The notes beneath the pieces were generated by a model. The model ran no database searches and had not been told where the DNA came from. It was given only the letters and a program-made list of their open reading frames with translations. The translations under genes were made by a program, and so were the position numbers. 64,000 nucleotides of DNA from Liolophura sinensis (taxonomy: Eukaryota > Mollusca > Polyplacophora > Chitonida > Chitonidae). The DNA lies in the NCBI RefSeq assembly GCF_032854445.1, contig NC_088307.1, forward strand, positions 24,937,953-25,001,952, in the 5' to 3' direction. Below are positions 12,381 through 23,520 of the stretch, in pieces (the stretch's first letter is position 1; each line of letters starts with the position of its first letter).

Positions 12381-14240
12381 CATAACAATCCTCACTCCAC
12401 TGAATAATAGTGCAATTTACAATACAATCTGTAAAACCATTTCATACCCATTGAGATTAAAAATATAGGTTAATTTATATGTAGCAGATAAATAGGTCAC
12501 ATATAAATGATTGGCCGATTGATTGAAAATGTCTCACACGTTACGATAACGACAAACGTGGTACGGATATTTATGGATACTTGATGAGGGTGACGTGTTT
12601 TTTTTTCTCCTGGAGTTGGGGCGGAGCTGATGTTGTTGGCAAAAACACTGTGGCCTTGGACAAAATATAAGGTGATATTCCGTTTTTTACCTATATATTT
12701 ATGTATAGAGCGCAATAGCAATTATAGAGTGCAAAAGATTTATCTTTAATATATGCATAAGTGAAAATATGTGGTATATGTATATACCGTGGCATTTATG
12801 AAAACCGCTTCATATGTCATTTGAGTTGTTCATATCTAGAGACGTACTTGATGCCGATGAAAGCGTTCTCCGATCCAACAGGTATAGACATTTATATATA
12901 CACGTAACTCTGTATAGAATTGAATATTGTATAGTTTTCCCTGGTTTTGGGATCAAATCTTTTGTGGCGCTATATATTTATGATGAAAACCAAAACAAAC
13001 AAACTAGGAGTCGTTAACTCCTTTCATCTAGCATGTTTTCTAGGTAGCCGTTTGGTTCACCTGAGCGAGATCAAAGGGACTGCCACGTTGAAAATTTGTA
13101 ACTGTATCTTGCGGTTGACGTGGAAAAAAGGGAAAGAAACACAGTTGCAATGGATGGACACGTAGTTCGGCTCCCTGCCTAGACCGGCGTTTCGGCCGCT
13201 TGGCAAAAAATTTGGGAAAGTGATCACGATTTGGGCTGGATAGAGGCAGGACGCATCTTCGCCCATCACACTCGCTACGACCGTATCTACGTGGCGTTAA
13301 ACCCTATACCACAAACCATCATGTTTACTTTTCGTCGCTCGGACGTGAGTTTGGCGTGAGAGCAAGGTCGGTTTCGCCGATAGACGGCATCTTGTTAGCC
13401 GATGTCATTTTACATACTTCACGGCCCTGTCTTAACACGGAGGTATTAGCCAGTAGGTTACCACATTTACCGATGTAAATTTGTCAGCCGCATCATATTT
13501 GACACCTGCGCGTTGTCGTTGCACTTTGCCGCGATAAGGGCACATGGATACTCCAGCAATGTAAACGTGAAGGCCTATACGCGTGTTTCTTCCACCGTCT
13601 ATACTTGCATCTGTGCTGCTTTTATTTTTTTTTATTATACTTTGCGAAATTAAACCCATGCAGGTACTAATTAATAGACAAAATCTATCACCTAATCAGC
13701 CAATCAATCAATGTATGCATGACATCGCTGTGTGTTACTTGTACCTTGTTCTTCCGTTTATTTCTCAAGCAGAACCTATTTCATAATGTATTTCATTGGC
13801 ATATAAAATGCCGATTATAATATTGGTCTAAGACATGAATGCGTAAAACCTATATAATAAATATATCAAAATTTTTGCCATGCCGCCCTTAAACTTATTC
13901 ATACTCTGAGATGACGTTTAACGATCAACCAGGGGAATATAGTTCGAGAGTACAAACCTCGATATAAAAGTTTGAGCATAGTTTATATCATAGGATCAGT
14001 AATGAGACGAGCAACTGCCTATAGACATGTCTGTATTAATATGTATTATGTCAATATGTATTTCAATAGCACGTATCTGTAGATATGTAGGTCCTAACTA
14101 TAAAGATGAAATACTATACGGATGTAATACTAATTACTTACACGTCATGAAATAACTGATATAGTTTAGAAAGCGACGTTAACTTCAAACCAACAAACAA
14201 AAAAATTTACAGGAAATAACAAATTGCATGATAGTTATTA
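12381..14240. other. No recognisable gene
   Basis: AT-rich sequence with CpG-richer stretches near 13150-13430 and 13470-13600. The segment GTGGCGTTAAACCCTATACC at about 13290 resembles a SINE tail of unassigned family. No supported ORF. Confidence 0.4.
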
Positions 14241-14330
14241 ATTTATGTGATTGCCGTTTTATGCCGTTCTCAAGAATATTTCACTTACACGACTGCAGTA
14301 AGCATTATGATGAGAGAAAACCAGGCCGGG
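14241..14330 (-). mobile_element. SINE family A, 3' fragment ending in a hairpin
   Basis: GCCGTTCTCAAGAATATTTC and ACGACTGCAGTAAGCATTATG match the family core. The copy ends in a run of G and is followed by an inverted copy of its own last 25 bases (to 14359), then a TG microsatellite. Confidence 0.7.
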
Positions 14331-14645
14331 GGGTCTCTCATCATAATGCTTACTGCAGTGTGTGTGTGTGTGTGGGTTATTGTAAATTTATGGTTATTTA
14401 TAATATCTATGATTGTGTTTTACTATAGCGGTGCCTGTGAATCCTGTTACGTCGTATTATATAACCTACAGAGCTGATATACATTACAGTGGAACACACA
14501 CACAAAAAAAATCAGAAATGTTTTCTTACAAACAAGTAGGAAGCTATATAACAGGCCCACATAGATACATAAATAAATACCGTACTCGTATTATAATTTC
14601 CGCAATCTTCTTCTTTTTTTTCTTTTTTTTTTGTGTGTGTACTTT

Positions 14646-14680
14646 CTCGCGGCTATATACTGATTGCCGCGAGTGCTTGT
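14646..14680 (+). promoter_or_regulatory. Candidate distal core promoter with TATA-like box
   Basis: TATATA lies at 14654-14659, flanked by a perfect 8-bp inverted repeat (CTCGCGGC at 14646-14653, GCCGCGAG at 14666-14673). It sits at the edge of a CpG-richer block in AT-rich surroundings, about 630 bases before a strong splice donor. Promoter function is inferred from composition and position only. Confidence 0.3.
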
Positions 14681-15300
14681 TCTCTAGTCATGTGATCGTC
14701 GTCGTACCGACTGAACGGAAAGCGACGAGTTGTACTGAGCTCTAGAGCCCGCCGTCATCGGTGAGAGAGAAAGCATCACCGAGTATTAGTCGACTGTTTG
14801 CTCGCTACGCGTCACAGGGCACGCTGAGTGCGGCTAGTTCGAACTCGGTGAGTTGTTCAGGGCTTGTTAAACACCGACCCCTTATCAGAGCACGTCGATA
14901 GCTTGTTTAGGGTGAGGGGACAAGAGAGTTAGGGAGAAAGAGAGAGAAAGGGAGAGTAAAAGGGTGTAGAGAGGAGAGAGAGTGAAAGCACCAACCAAGA
15001 TCGAGAGGGGTAAACTGTCATACCAAAAACGTTAAGCTCACCCTGCGGATCAGCACGGAGCTGGAAGTTTTCCTTGGAGCTGTTCGTCACTATATTTAAA
15101 AAAAAAAGAGGAAGAATCGCCTTGCCTGTCAATTAAGTTTGGAGATTTTATAATAATGAACCTCAAATTAACCTACCGGTAGGACATTTATTTATCGTCG
15201 TTCTACATGTATAACTGAGTACGGTTACGGAGAATTTCGCTTTGATATTGGAGTGCTTGTGGAAATACTTTTGCTGCTTATAGGGTTGCAACGACCAAGG
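14680..15300 (+). other. Candidate distal untranslated first exon of NR5A
   Basis: A CpG-richer stretch ends at a near-consensus donor, AAG|GTAAGT, with GT at 15301-15302. No long ORF fills it. Joined to the acceptor at 24529, the frame of the 24538 ATG has a TAG stop seven codons upstream, so this block would be leader sequence. The 5' end is a guess placed downstream of the TATA-like box. It could belong to another transcript or be a non-coding RNA exon. Confidence 0.4.
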
Positions 15301-15718
15301 TAAGTTTTTATCACCTTTTAATCTTTAGCATAATTACTGATACATATGTATTTGGGTAATAATATTAAATTTAATTGTTGTAACACTTGTTCAAACATAT
15401 ATACCACTAGGACAATTAGTTTGAAACAGTTTTAATACAGGTACGCGATATAAGCTTGATGGTATAATGATAGCTCAGGTACATATAAACTTTGTTTACA
15501 AGTACTCTTTTCATGTAACTGCAAGTTATATCTGTACGACATGTCCCAATGAATGCATTGTTCTCTACAGGACAGTTAGCCACAGGTATATTTTCACCTT
15601 AAGTCGTACAATTCCCCAAAATACCGAGTATTAATATCTATAAATATGTATATTTATACAGTTCTGTGAGAAGATACAATAATTAATTCAGATTTATACA
15701 CTGACCCAATAGTTTCAG

Positions 15719-15738
15719 GTCTCCTAAACCACGAATAG
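15719..15738 (+). other. Candidate 20-nt micro-exon in the leader region
   Basis: Bounded by a pyrimidine-containing acceptor (TTTCAG, AG at 15717-15718) and a good donor (ATAG|GTAAGC, GT at 15739-15740), 419 bases downstream of the putative leader-exon donor. Such a short match can arise by chance. Confidence 0.15.
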
Positions 15739-15819
15739 GTAAGCTGCTTTTGACATTGATTTGCAGTTTCACGTGTTTAAAGTTTCCAATACTTTTTTTT
15801 ACAAAGTTCAAAACATCCA

Positions 15820-16150
15820 TCATGTGTATAGCTTTACGTTTGAGTGAGACCCACACAATTCATGCACATAAGTGAATTCAAAAGAAGATAAGTTTATGTG
15901 AGACGTAAGAGCTAAAAAAAAATATCACAAAGTGTAAAAGTTTAAGTGAGACTCGTGCAATTCATACCTTATAAAACTTAAAGAGTTTATTGAGACGCCA
16001 ACAGTTTATACAACATGTAGCTCAAAACAGTATACCTTGGAAAGTTAAAACGTTTTAGTGAGACGCCATCGGTTCACATAACATGCAGTTCAAAACATTA
16101 CCACGAAGTTTAAAGTTTTAGCGAGGCGCCAGCGGTTCATGTTAACAGAA
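15820..16150. repeat. Degenerate tandem repeat, about 65-75 bp unit
   Basis: Four to five diverged units share AAGTTTAA.G.TTTAGTGAGACGCCA..GGTTCA.AT.ACATG and CAAAACA elements. Confidence 0.6.
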
Positions 16151-16611
16151 AAAAGGGCTGTATAAAGTTCACAGTGTGAGGTACATTGTTCCAATATCAG
16201 TTTCAACCATCTTGTTTAAATGAAGTTTAACTCAGCTTTATTTCTATTTAGTCTGAGACTAAGAGAATGTGCGGATATTGATTTGCACCAGATTATCGCT
16301 TATCTAATTTGCATAATTATAGGAGATAATCTTATAGATATTGTTGTTCACATATCTGCATGCCTCACATTGTTTAAGTGATATCTATAATGGCGTGTGC
16401 ACAATTAATACTGACTACTAGCTTTGTGATTTTTCATACGTTTTGCTCGTTATCCCACCTCCCCCGCCACCCCACCCTCCGCCTTGTTATAGCACATGGC
16501 TACTTTTTCACATCCATACACAGTGCTATATAATACGGCGTAACCAATGCATCTATATATCGTGAAAAGCAATGTTGCTTACACTATACCTCTGGGCAGT
16601 AAAAGGCAGTT

Positions 16612-16745
16612 TGGGAGCTTTTGTGACCGAGTGGTTGGCTTGCTAGCGCAGCACTATACTCAGTGGCCTTTCACCTCAATGCAGTGAGTGTGAGAAGGTC
16701 TGTCAGCAGCTTGCGGGTGTGCGTAGGTTTCCCTTTGGCATTGTC
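16612..16745 (+). mobile_element. SINE family A, degenerate head fragment
   Basis: TGACCGAGTGGTTGGCTTGCTAGCGCAGCA resembles the tRNA-like A-box region of family A. CCTCAATGCAGTGAGTGTGA and GAAGGTCTGTCAGCAGCTTG follow in the expected order. Tail missing. Confidence 0.5.
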
Positions 16746-16789
16746 TATGTTAGTGATACATTGTACATGGTAAAGTCTAAATTATCGCT

Positions 16790-16990
16790 GTACTCAATCC
16801 TACAATATAATGCCTTTCGCATTATCGATGCACTGAGAGCATCCTACATTATGATGCCGTTTGAATTACCGAAGTGCTCATTGCTTTAAGATATAATGCC
16901 GCTTGAATTACTAAAGTGCTCATTGCTTGAAGATATAATGCCGCTTGAATTACTAAAGTGCTCATTGCTCATTGCTGTATGCTTATGCAA
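16790..16990. repeat. 42-bp minisatellite, about four units
   Basis: Units contain ATATAATGCCG.TTGAATTAC and AAGTGCTCATTGCTT; the middle two are almost identical. Confidence 0.75.
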
Positions 16991-17497
16991 CCTGAACTAT
17001 CGATTTACTTATTTTAATGGCGTGTAGTTTGCATATTGTCTAATCCGCAATACGTTTGTGTTTAAAACTTACAGCATCTGTATGCATTGGTGCCATATAA
17101 GTCTGATAGATGAGACGCTGTAAAGCTTAAGACTAACGTTGGCAGCTTAGAAGACACGACAGGAGTTTTGGGCAGGGGAAAGGGGGGGGGGGGAAGGGGT
17201 GAACTCCATACAGATCTCCGACATTGATCTGCTCTCGCTTCAGACGTGGCTTGAAGTTTACCAAATGATTTTATTTCTAATGACGTCACTCCAGGGTGAA
17301 TTGAATATTGTTGATGTTGTGCATGTATACTGCCATGTTTATGTGGTTTGACCAGTCCGTTTTTATTACATAATAACTAATAGCACAATACCGTGGAATT
17401 CTTTACATGTATAAAAATGACCTTTAACACATAGATAGCGTGTAGACCATGACTTGATGGATGAAATTTAACGTTTTCCTGTTGTCTTTTCTCATTA

Positions 17498-17750
17498 GGG
17501 GCCTCCCTGGCCCAGTGGTTTCCGTGCTAATGCAGCACAATGACCGAGGTCGCTGTGAGTTCAAGTCAAGTTTATGCTGGCTTACTCTCTGGTCGTATAT
17601 GGGAAGGTCTGCCGTCAAACTGCGCATGGTCATTGGTTTCCCCCGGGCTCTGCCCGGTTTCACCCCACCACTATGCTATCCACTGTTGTATAAGTGAAAT
17701 ATCTTTGAGTACGGCGTGAACCTCCAATCACATAAATCAGATAAATAATA
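17498..17750 (+). mobile_element. SINE family A, full length
   Basis: Starts GGGGCCTCCCTGGCCCAGTGG (tRNA-like A-box), B-box region GTCGCTGTGAGTTCAAGTC, body GGTTTCCCCCGGGCTCTGCC, and tail GAGTACGGCGTGAACCTCC ending in ATAAATAATA. It defines the head-to-tail order used for other copies. Confidence 0.85.
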
Positions 17751-19250
17751 TTCCGATCTTGAGATTGTTTTATTTTATCATTGTGTCCTATTCGCTTGTT
17801 GATTCACGCCGTACTTAAGATTACCGTATCTAAATTAAAACAAATATGCAAATTTGGGTGTGGTAGATGCTGCGGCCACATCTCTCCAAATGCTCAATAC
17901 AAGCTTACCGACAAAACGTCGAAAACAAATATATCGGCATAGGTTTCGAACTTGTGTCCTCGTCCATGAAAGGCTACACTGATCAGCAGACAGAGCGTGA
18001 TATCAATGCTCACTGAAGACGCGGGTTTTCGCATTACACTGCACGCAGAGTTGAAGATGAAAATTTATGTTGTATATAGCATTAAGAATCACTTACAGAG
18101 CACAGTTTATACATTTGCTTTTTGAAGTTTAAAATATATAGGATTTAAAATATATATAAGTGTACGGTGTTTTTTATGTTCGCAATCTGACTACAGCTGG
18201 TCACGTGACGTCAAATGACATTTGATAAGGCCTGATCGTTGCTTGTTCATGGAGTGGCGAAAGTCGCATTTCGCTTCCGAAATAAACCCATTTATAGCAA
18301 GAAACCAAAAACGATATAAATGCGCTGTGCTTATGTATAGCTTCTATTTTCATCAGATAATGATGTTTTGATACCCTAAAAACCGTGCCAGTGTCATTTT
18401 ACATGCAAATAGTGCACGCCTTCCAATGCTATATATAAATGTATATACAGGTACATGAAACCGTGAGATCCAGATTCCGTCTAGGTCATTCCTTGGTTTC
18501 TTTAAAGGTTTAACGGTTGTTCCTTCTAGCATGTGACATTCCCTTTTGCCATCCGCGCCCGCTTATTATGACCGAGAACGAGGCGATGACGTCATTTTAG
18601 GGCCGGTTGCATGGCTGGTCTAACTTACAGTCCGTTTATTTGCGATTTATGGCCTGAAGAGTAAATAGTTAAGGGAAGAGGTATATTACTGTTCTGAATG
18701 TGTACGGTATATATGGATTTGAGTCTGAAATAAAAGAATTATTATAATCATTATTATTATACGACATTTTGTGTAAGGAGCAGTTGATTTCTGGTCACAG
18801 CGACCTTAAGCCCCATGCACACGGAGTCACGTTTTACAGTGTTACGTGCCATCATGTTACCGGATCAGATAGGGAACACCTCCGCGACGCGTTACGATGG
18901 CTAAGTGATTGAAATATTGATGCATAGGTGAGTTATTTATTCATTATTTATGCTCCTATTTATTTGATCTGCGCGTTTATCCTCGTGCTCAAGGATTTTT
19001 CATCTACCGATGGAAGAAACCGGGATATAAGAATGGGAGTAAAGATCTGCCTTTCGTCAAAGGCCAAAGGTCCATGCATGCCGTGGGCTGGATTCGAACC
19101 TCCCACCAGGGGACGATCATCTGCTACAAGATGGTAACAATCGATTGAGTCAGCTAAACTAATTCAGACATTATATAGGTAAACAAAAAAGACAGTGGGG
19201 AAAGGGGGCACAGATATACAAAGTATGAAAGATGCGTGTATATCCTACGT
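17751..19250. other. No recognisable gene
   Basis: Non-coding, AT-rich. TGACGTCA (CRE-type palindrome) occurs at 18588-18595 in a CpG-richer patch and also at 17281-17288. A degraded tRNA-derived element on the minus strand probably occupies 18955-19150 (GGATTCGAACCTCCCACCAG is a B-box complement). Confidence 0.4.
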
Positions 19251-19279
19251 TCAAAATCGGAACCCTTTAATCGCTGAGT

Positions 19280-19505
19280 CCTTTTGATTATAGGGTAACG
19301 CTCTGGCCTACCCAATGGCGACCAGTCATGCATGGAGGTCTGAGGCTCAAATCCAGCTCTCTCTGATTCGGCTGTGGCCTCAGGTCAGGAGGTTTTCTAT
19401 GTGTCTGACGAAGGTCGGTTGTTTCTCCACACATAAACCTCACCATTGCATGTTATTGTACAAGTAAAATAAATGCTGTGAGTGCGTCGTGAAATCCGTA
19501 ATAAA
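19280..19505 (+). mobile_element. SINE family C
   Basis: tRNA-like head with GAGGTCTGAGGCTCAAATCC as B-box region, then GGCTGTGGCCTCAGGTCAGG, TTTCTCCACACATAAACCTC, GTACAAGTAAAATAAATGC and an A-rich end. Fragments of the same family appear near 41885, 58400 and 62800. Confidence 0.6.
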
Positions 19506-19821
19506 AAAATAATAAGTTTGGATTAAATTGGTTGAAAAGATTGCTAGGATTAAGAAAAAAACATAAAAATAAAATTGTGTATGTAAGCATCACAAGAAAA
19601 TGCACTATAACTGTAGAAATCTCTTATAAAATAACGGCCTTATGCCTGACCGTCATCCCAAGCTTTCTATATTGCTGATACCGGTCAATTATTGATACAG
19701 ATCTTCGTTTTTCAAGTCTTAATTATCATTTAAAGCGAATGCAATTCACAGTTTTCGTCGGCAGATGTATAATAATATTTCTTGTTGTGTGAGCTGTATA
19801 TGGTTAAGTCATGGTAGTACT

Positions 19822-20076
19822 CTCTAAAAAGATGATATGTTATATTTAACAGAAAGTCTGTTGTGTGAGTGATGCTAGAACGCGTACTGTTATTGCAGCA
19901 GATTATTCTCAATATGACACACATATTCTATTCATTCAACACAACGATTCTATTAAACTAACAGGATATTATGTTGAATATGACACAACATTGTGTTATG
20001 ATAACAGAATACCTTCTAGCATCACTCTTAAAACAGACTTTCTGTTAAAATTGACAAATTATTTTTCCGAGTGTTT
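19822..20076. mobile_element. MITE-like element with inverted repeats
   Basis: Two exactly mirrored blocks with no indels: TTTAACAGAAAGTCTGTT at 19845-19862 pairs with 20032-20049, and GAGTGATGCTAGAA at 19867-19880 pairs with 20014-20027. The interior has no ORF. Related sequence recurs at 30600-30642 and 32268-32450, so it is a dispersed non-autonomous element. The outer limits are approximate. Confidence 0.6.
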
Positions 20077-20278
20077 GTATAGGCAATCCACCGCGCTATA
20101 CATATCAAAGTCTTAATACTGCGTGTGACAATGTCACAAGTGTGTGCCACTTTTTTGAGGGTGCTATGCAAGGTAAATGGATAAGCTGACAGCAATTGTA
20201 TTACGACCATGTCTACCAGCTATTCAACTATTCTTCAGGCTGCAACAGCTGATTAGATCAGCTTCGGTGATTAGAAAA

Positions 20279-20945
20279 GTGAATCTGTAAGGTCGCTCTA
20301 CAGCCAAATGTGAATCTGTAAGGTCGCTCTACAGCCAAATGTGAATCTGTAAGGTAGCCCTACCACCAAATGTGAATCTGTAAGGTCGCTCTACAGCCAA
20401 ATGTGAATCTGTAAGGTCGCTCTACAGCCAAATGTGAATCTGTGAGGTCGCTCTACAGCCAAATGTGAATCTGTAAGGTTGCTCTACAGCCAAATGTGAA
20501 TCAGTAATGTCGCTCTACAGCCAAATGTGAATCTGTGAGGTCGCTCTACAGCCAAATGTGAATCAGTAAGGTCGCTCTACACCCAAATGTGAATCTGTAA
20601 GGTCGCTCTACAGCCAAATGTGAATCTGTAGGGTCGCTCTACAGCCAAATGTGAATCTGTGAGGTCGCTCTACAGCCAAATGTGAATCTGTAAGGTCGCT
20701 CTACAGCCAAATGTGAATCAATAAGGTCACTCTACAGCCAAATGTGAACCTGTAAAGTCGCTCTACAGCCAAATGTGAATCTGTAAGGTCGCTCTACAGC
20801 CAAATGTGAATTTGTAGGGTCGCTCTACAGCCAAATGTGAATCTGTAGGGTCGTTCTACAGCCAAATGTGAATCTGTAGGGTCGCTCTACAGCCAAATGT
20901 GAATCTGTGAGGTCGCTCTACAGCCAAATGTAAATCTGTAAGGTC
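20279..20945. repeat. 31-bp minisatellite, about 21.5 units
   Basis: Consensus GTGAATCTGTAAGGTCGCTC + TACAGCCAAAT, with a few substitutions per unit (AAGG/GAGG/AGGG variants) and almost no length change. No spacers, so not CRISPR-like. An isolated related unit lies at about 21557-21588. Confidence 0.97.
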
Positions 20946-22356
20946 AGTTCATTCGAAACTCCCTCGGATATTGAGCGGTAAAACAGTTTGAACTAAAAAA
21001 AAAATTCATAGTGCTTCATAGTGAAACATATCTGAAACAATACTGTTGACATTTCTCGACTTCTGGCTGCTAGGAGTAAGGTACCGCCTTCCATCAGGTG
21101 CCCAACAAACAGACACAGGGTCGCAGCTTAGTCAGACATGTAGTTGTTTCTCCCCTCTATATAAAGCGTATCGATCTATAGTATTGAATCTATTCTAGCT
21201 AATGAGTAAAATGGATAAATAATTTAACACACAAAGCTATGTATGCACTATATTGTATGATATCAATTAATATGTCTATTCTGTGTTTTGCATAACTCGA
21301 GACACTCGTACACGAGCCTGCTTTGTGCCGTTATTAATCGCTTGTACGAGCACGCATGCGCGTGGCTTGGTAAAGTACATAGTTGATGTAGTGTCTGCAA
21401 ATCACTCAACGTATATTTTTGTATTTTGTGTCTTGCTTTGAAATTTTCACAGTATATAAGACCCATATGTCTCGCTTTATCGAGGCGCATTAGATGTAGT
21501 ATATAAATATATCTACATACATATACGACAATCACTTACGATCGTCTAAAAACCAGAGATGTGAAGCTCTTGATATCGCCCTACAGCCAACATCTTCGAA
21601 TGAATTAGCTGAATGGGGCTACCAATAATGTAGGCGCTGGACTGGGAAGAAATCAATCCAAGACATTTCTGAAGAAGATGGAAAGGGGAGAGAAAGAAAC
21701 TCGGTCAGCCTGCCGGTGTTTTAGATCGATTAGGCATGATAGAGGATGTATTTTAGATATGTCGTGGACACTGATTTGTAGGTGATATTATACATCTGTA
21801 GGAGACATATATGTAACACGGGTAGATGCGGCATACATAAAAACGCACTCAACGCCATGAAGACGACGAAGAAGATGTTGATGATACTTATGATCCACCT
21901 GGAACAGCAGGTGCGCGGTTAGATAGACTTTAACACCTGTATACATATTGTGAGAACACCAGCAAACACCTCATCCATGCATCAGGCGTCGGTAAATTCA
22001 TTTTTGTCTTTATCCGGTATTGTTAATTTTTTTTTAAGTCACTGTATAGTTTAGTGTTGATGTTGTTGTGGTATTTAAGTACGCTCTTTGTGTGCAGTTT
22101 CATCTGGTTCTCTGTATCTGTTTACCATGTGCAGTCCATATAAGCGCGACAAAGCAAAGAATTATCATTGTTTGATATATAGGGTATATAGGCGAATACC
22201 GTATTCCAGATATATAAAACACTATCGACAGATCATAATAGGCCGTAAAATGAGGCTTATTGATGTTCTTAATTGTCAATTGCGATTAACTTATTAAAAA
22301 AAGTGGGTGATACAGCTGTGTTTGTTATTGAAGGTACAGTGAAATAATTATAATTT
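20946..22356. other. No recognisable gene
   Basis: AT-rich, with one stray 31-bp-like unit at 21557. No other supported feature. Confidence 0.4.
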
Positions 22357-22447
22357 GGGGAGCTGGTCGTGGCCCAAAGGTTAGATACGAGACTTCAACC
22401 ACGAGGCGCACAAGAGGTGTGAGTTCAATTCCGGTGCTGGATAGAGA
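22357..22447 (+). mobile_element. tRNA-derived SINE head, separate family
   Basis: GGTCGTGGCCCAAAGGTTAG (A-box-like) and TGTGAGTTCAATTCCGGTGC (B-box-like) lie about 50 bases apart, as in tRNA-derived SINEs. The downstream body is not shared with the other families here. It does not fold as an intact tRNA. Confidence 0.45.
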
Positions 22448-23179
22448 ATTTGTAGTTTTTTCCGACGTACGCTTTCGACTGTGCTAGTGCATGAACCTCC
22501 CTGGCGACTGTATATCAGACCTGTGAGAAATTCGTCCCGGTATAGGATGCAAATGGTTTTCCCGATGAACTGACAGTCATCATATTTTGTAATACCACGG
22601 ACCCTTGGTAAGTTACTAACTGCGTTCTGTGACATACAAATATGCACACCAAACTGGTGGCTGACCAGTGGTCAACGAACGTTAATTAAAGGGCTCAAGC
22701 GGGCACACGAGTCTCGTCGAAGCGTTATTGTCACAAGGGCTCTATAAACACTGAGACCGAATTGGCACCACTTAATGATTGGAATATAATTAAACACGTA
22801 CAGCATAGATAGTAAAACATGAGTAGCGAATGTGATAGCTGGAAAATGGTCAGACGTAACCGGCGAAATACGGCTGTCAGTTTACCTCAGTAAGGGTTTT
22901 ATTCTGTTTATGTAAATGCATAAGTGGTAACAGTTTACACGCCCCTTGCACCATGGCTTAAGAAGAATTAAACAAAAAAGGTTTGTTAAATGTAGTAACA
23001 ACTCGCTCCCAAGAATTCTTATTTTTATTGTAAAGTTTACATGGCAACAACCAGGAGCAAGGCAAGGATGGGAGGTGGGGGGGGGGGGGGGGTGATATTA
23101 CCCTGTTGGTGTGAATGGTCGTATTATCGCCGCGAAAATGCTGCCGCCAATGAAGTGTCATGTCGAAGCGTCAGATATA

Positions 23180-23400
23180 ATAGCGCAACTGGAGTCTCTC
23201 ACCAATGCAGTCGCTTTGATTTCAAGTCCAGCTCACGCTGGCTTCCTCTCCGGTCGTACGTGGGAAGGTCTGGCAGCAACCTGTGGATAGTCGTGGGCTG
23301 TGCCCGGTTTCCTCCCACCATAATGCTGGCCGCCGTCGTATAAGTGAAGTATTGTTGAGTACGGCATAAAACACTAATCAAATGAAATAAATAAATTAAT
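23180..23400 (+). mobile_element. SINE family A, head-truncated
   Basis: CTCTCACCAATGCAGTCGCT, TTTCAAGTCCAGCTC, CTTCCTCTCCGGTCGTACGT, body and tail (GAGTACGGCATAAAACACTAAT, AAATAAATAAATT). Confidence 0.85.
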
Positions 23401-23405
23401 ACACT

Positions 23406-23520
23406 AGACATGACACCCCACCCAGTCACATTATACCTACACCGGGCCAACCAGCCCTGTTTCCTATAACCTCTCCGTGCTGAGCGCAAAGCGAGGCAAC
23501 AGCAAGTACCATTTTTTAAA
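23406..23520 (-). mobile_element. SINE family B, internal fragment
   Basis: Inverse of the 7183-7315 fragment (CATGACACCCCACCCAGTCA, GGGCCAACCAGCCCTGTTTC). It abuts the tail of the preceding family A copy. Confidence 0.5.

Noticed and set aside
20279-20945. CRISPR-like regular repeat
   Set aside because: The 31-bp units abut with no unique spacers, and the DNA is animal; it is a minisatellite.
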